A stretch of DNA of 13,635 nucleotides from an uncultured Gammaproteobacteria bacterium (lineage in GTDB: Bacteria; Pseudomonadota; Gammaproteobacteria; UBA9214): positions 1 to 13,635 of the forward strand of contig CAJQPV010000041.1 of NCBI GenBank assembly GCA_905480305.1. Reading direction: 5' to 3'. The translations under genes and the position numbers were made by a program. The notes under the pieces were generated by a model, which worked only from the letters and a program-made list of their open reading frames with translations, had not been told where the DNA came from and searched no databases. Position 1 is the stretch's first letter. Each line of letters starts with the position of its first letter. This document shows positions 12,448-13,635 of this stretch, one piece after another.

Positions 12448-13635
12448 TCAATTCTGGTAAATAAAATCAGGTAGCCAGGTGGCGATTTTTGGCCACAGCG
12501 CCAGCATCAGCAGCATTAGCAGTTGCAGGCCGATGAAAGGCGCCACGCCGGCATAGATTTGCCGGGTGCTGACCTCGGCGGGCGCTACACCCCGTAAATA
12601 GAACAGCGCAAAGCCGAAGGGCGGCGTCAGGAACGAGGTTTGCAGGTTCAGTGCGATCATGATGCCCAGCCATACCGGGTCGATACCCATGGCCAGCAGT
12701 ACCGGACCAACGATTGGTACCACCACAAAAGTAATCTCGATGAAGTCGAGCACGAAACCAAGCAGGAACATCAGCAGCATCACTGCCAGCATGGCGCCAA
12801 ACTTCCCACCGGGCAGGCTGTTGAGCAGTTCGGCGACCACGACGTCGCCGCCAAATCCGCGAAAAACCAGCGAAAAAACCGATGCACCAATAAGGATCAG
12901 AAATACCATGCAGGTGATGCGGGTGGTGCTGCGCACGACCTCCTGAAAGATTTTCAGGGTGCACTGGCGGCGGCTGGCAGCCAGCAGGATAGCGCCCATG
13001 GCGCCGACCGATGCCGCCTCGGTCGGCGTGGCGATGCCGGCGAGGATTGATCCCAGTACCGCGATGATCAGTGACAGGGGAGGCAGCAGGCCACGCAGTA
13101 CCCGGCGCGCCAGACTGCCCGCTGCGGTTGTCGACGGCGGGCGTTGCTTGATTGCCGGCATGGCTTCGGGCCGGGTGCGCGCGACAAAGGCCAGCCACAG
13201 CAGGTACAGCGAAACCAGCAGCAGGCCGGGAATCAGTGCACCGGTAAACAGGTCACCGACCGAGACGGTATCGGTGGCATAGATACCCATGTCCAGCTGT
13301 GCCTGCTGGTAGGCCGTCGATAACACATCACCCAGCAACACCAGCACGATCGAGGGCGGGATGATCTGTCCCAGCGTGCCGGATGCACAAATGACCCCAG
13401 AGGCGATACGCGGGTCATAGCCATGTCGCAGCATGGTGGGTAATGACAGTAACCCCATGGTGACCACTGTGGCACCGACGATGCCGGTACTCGCGGCCAG
13501 CAGCATGCCGACAAGGGTGACCGAGTAGCCAAGTCCGCCGCGTAGCTGGCCGAACACTTCTGTCATGGTGTCGAGCAGGTTCTCGGCCACCCGGGAACGC
13601 TCCAGCATCACCCCCATAAACACAAACAACGGTAC
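12448..13635 (-). CDS. dctM: TRAP transporter large permease, DctM/FcbT3 type, N-terminus missing
   Basis: DctM is the ion-coupled membrane subunit that moves the substrate delivered by the binding protein. The gene runs off the right edge: the frame is still open at 13635 and starts VPLFVFMGVMLERS, which normally lies well inside DctM, so perhaps 60-80 residues are missing. The 395 visible residues contain many hydrophobic segments and the family motifs STGIVGATVVTMGLLSLPTML, ASGTLGQIIPPSIVLVLLGD, ILAGIATPTEAASVGAMGA and LNLQTSFLTPPFGFALFYLRG. The repeated helix-loop pattern (GQIIPPSIV and SFLTPPFGFA) fits the two hairpins of this fold. It resembles the permeases that work with TakP/FcbT1 proteins, so the binding protein at 10642-11751 is a likely partner. 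A dctQ small subunit may lie beyond the edge; none is in the window. Confidence 0.95.
   Translation of the reverse strand, partial: VPLFVFMGVMLERSRVAENLLDTMTEVFGQLRGGLGYSVTLVGMLLAASTGIVGATVVTMGLLSLPTMLRHGYDPRIASGVICASGTLGQIIPPSIVLVLLGDVLSTAYQQAQLDMGIYATDTVSVGDLFTGALIPGLLLVSLYLLWLAFVARTRPEAMPAIKQRPPSTTAAGSLARRVLRGLLPPLSLIIAVLGSILAGIATPTEAASVGAMGAILLAASRRQCTLKIFQEVVRSTTRITCMVFLILIGASVFSLVFRGFGGDVVVAELLNSLPGGKFGAMLAVMLLMFLLGFVLDFIEITFVVVPIVGPVLLAMGIDPVWLGIMIALNLQTSFLTPPFGFALFYLRGVAPAEVSTRQIYAGVAPFIGLQLLMLLMLALWPKIATWLPDFIYQN

Noticed and set aside
13627..13629. TTG at 13629 as the start of the TRAP permease
   Set aside because: The frame remains open to the window edge (Val-Pro-Leu) and the sequence there matches an internal part of DctM, so the gene is truncated rather than starting here.

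Overview
The window reads as ordinary chromosome of a gammaproteobacterium. GlmU, GlmS and UvrD look like their gammaproteobacterial relatives; UvrD even begins with the same MDVS start and SLND motif as the E. coli protein. Codons favour G/C at the third position, and REP-type palindromes lie between two genes. The TRAP transporter, the PagL-like outer membrane protein and the large c-di-GMP protein suit a free-living aquatic or environmental Gram-negative. I cannot name a genus.

Left part (1-3548, + strand): the tail of a SlyD-type FKBP prolyl isomerase, then glmU and glmS. These two are 3 bases apart and probably one operon; they supply UDP-GlcNAc for peptidoglycan and LPS.

Middle part (3549-5215): a cluster of small uncharacterised genes. 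It holds a questionable Cys-rich minus-strand ORF, a plus-strand 97-residue protein with a TTG start, an extended -10 promoter and a leader hairpin, and two tandem minus-strand paralogues. The paralogues are single-pass membrane proteins with one N-terminal anchor, four cysteines at identical spacing and Arg-rich tails. This is the least understood part of the window.

Centre (5216-10417): uvrD (+) and a 958-residue membrane PAS-PAS-GGDEF-EAL protein (-) converge. Between them is a 148-base cluster of four REP-like palindromes of alternating orientation, which overlaps the uvrD stop codon.

Right part (10418-13635): a TRAP solute-binding protein of the TakP/FcbT1 type (+), with a well-formed promoter and overlapping dyads, faces a PagL-like lipid A deacylase homologue (-) and a TRAP large permease (DctM, -, running off the right edge). 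The two TRAP parts are probably partners, but they are on opposite strands and separated by the outer membrane gene.

I found no rRNA, tRNA, CRISPR array, transposase or phage gene. I found no clear new multi-gene system either; the best candidates for something undescribed are the paired Cys/Arg-rich membrane proteins and their small neighbours.
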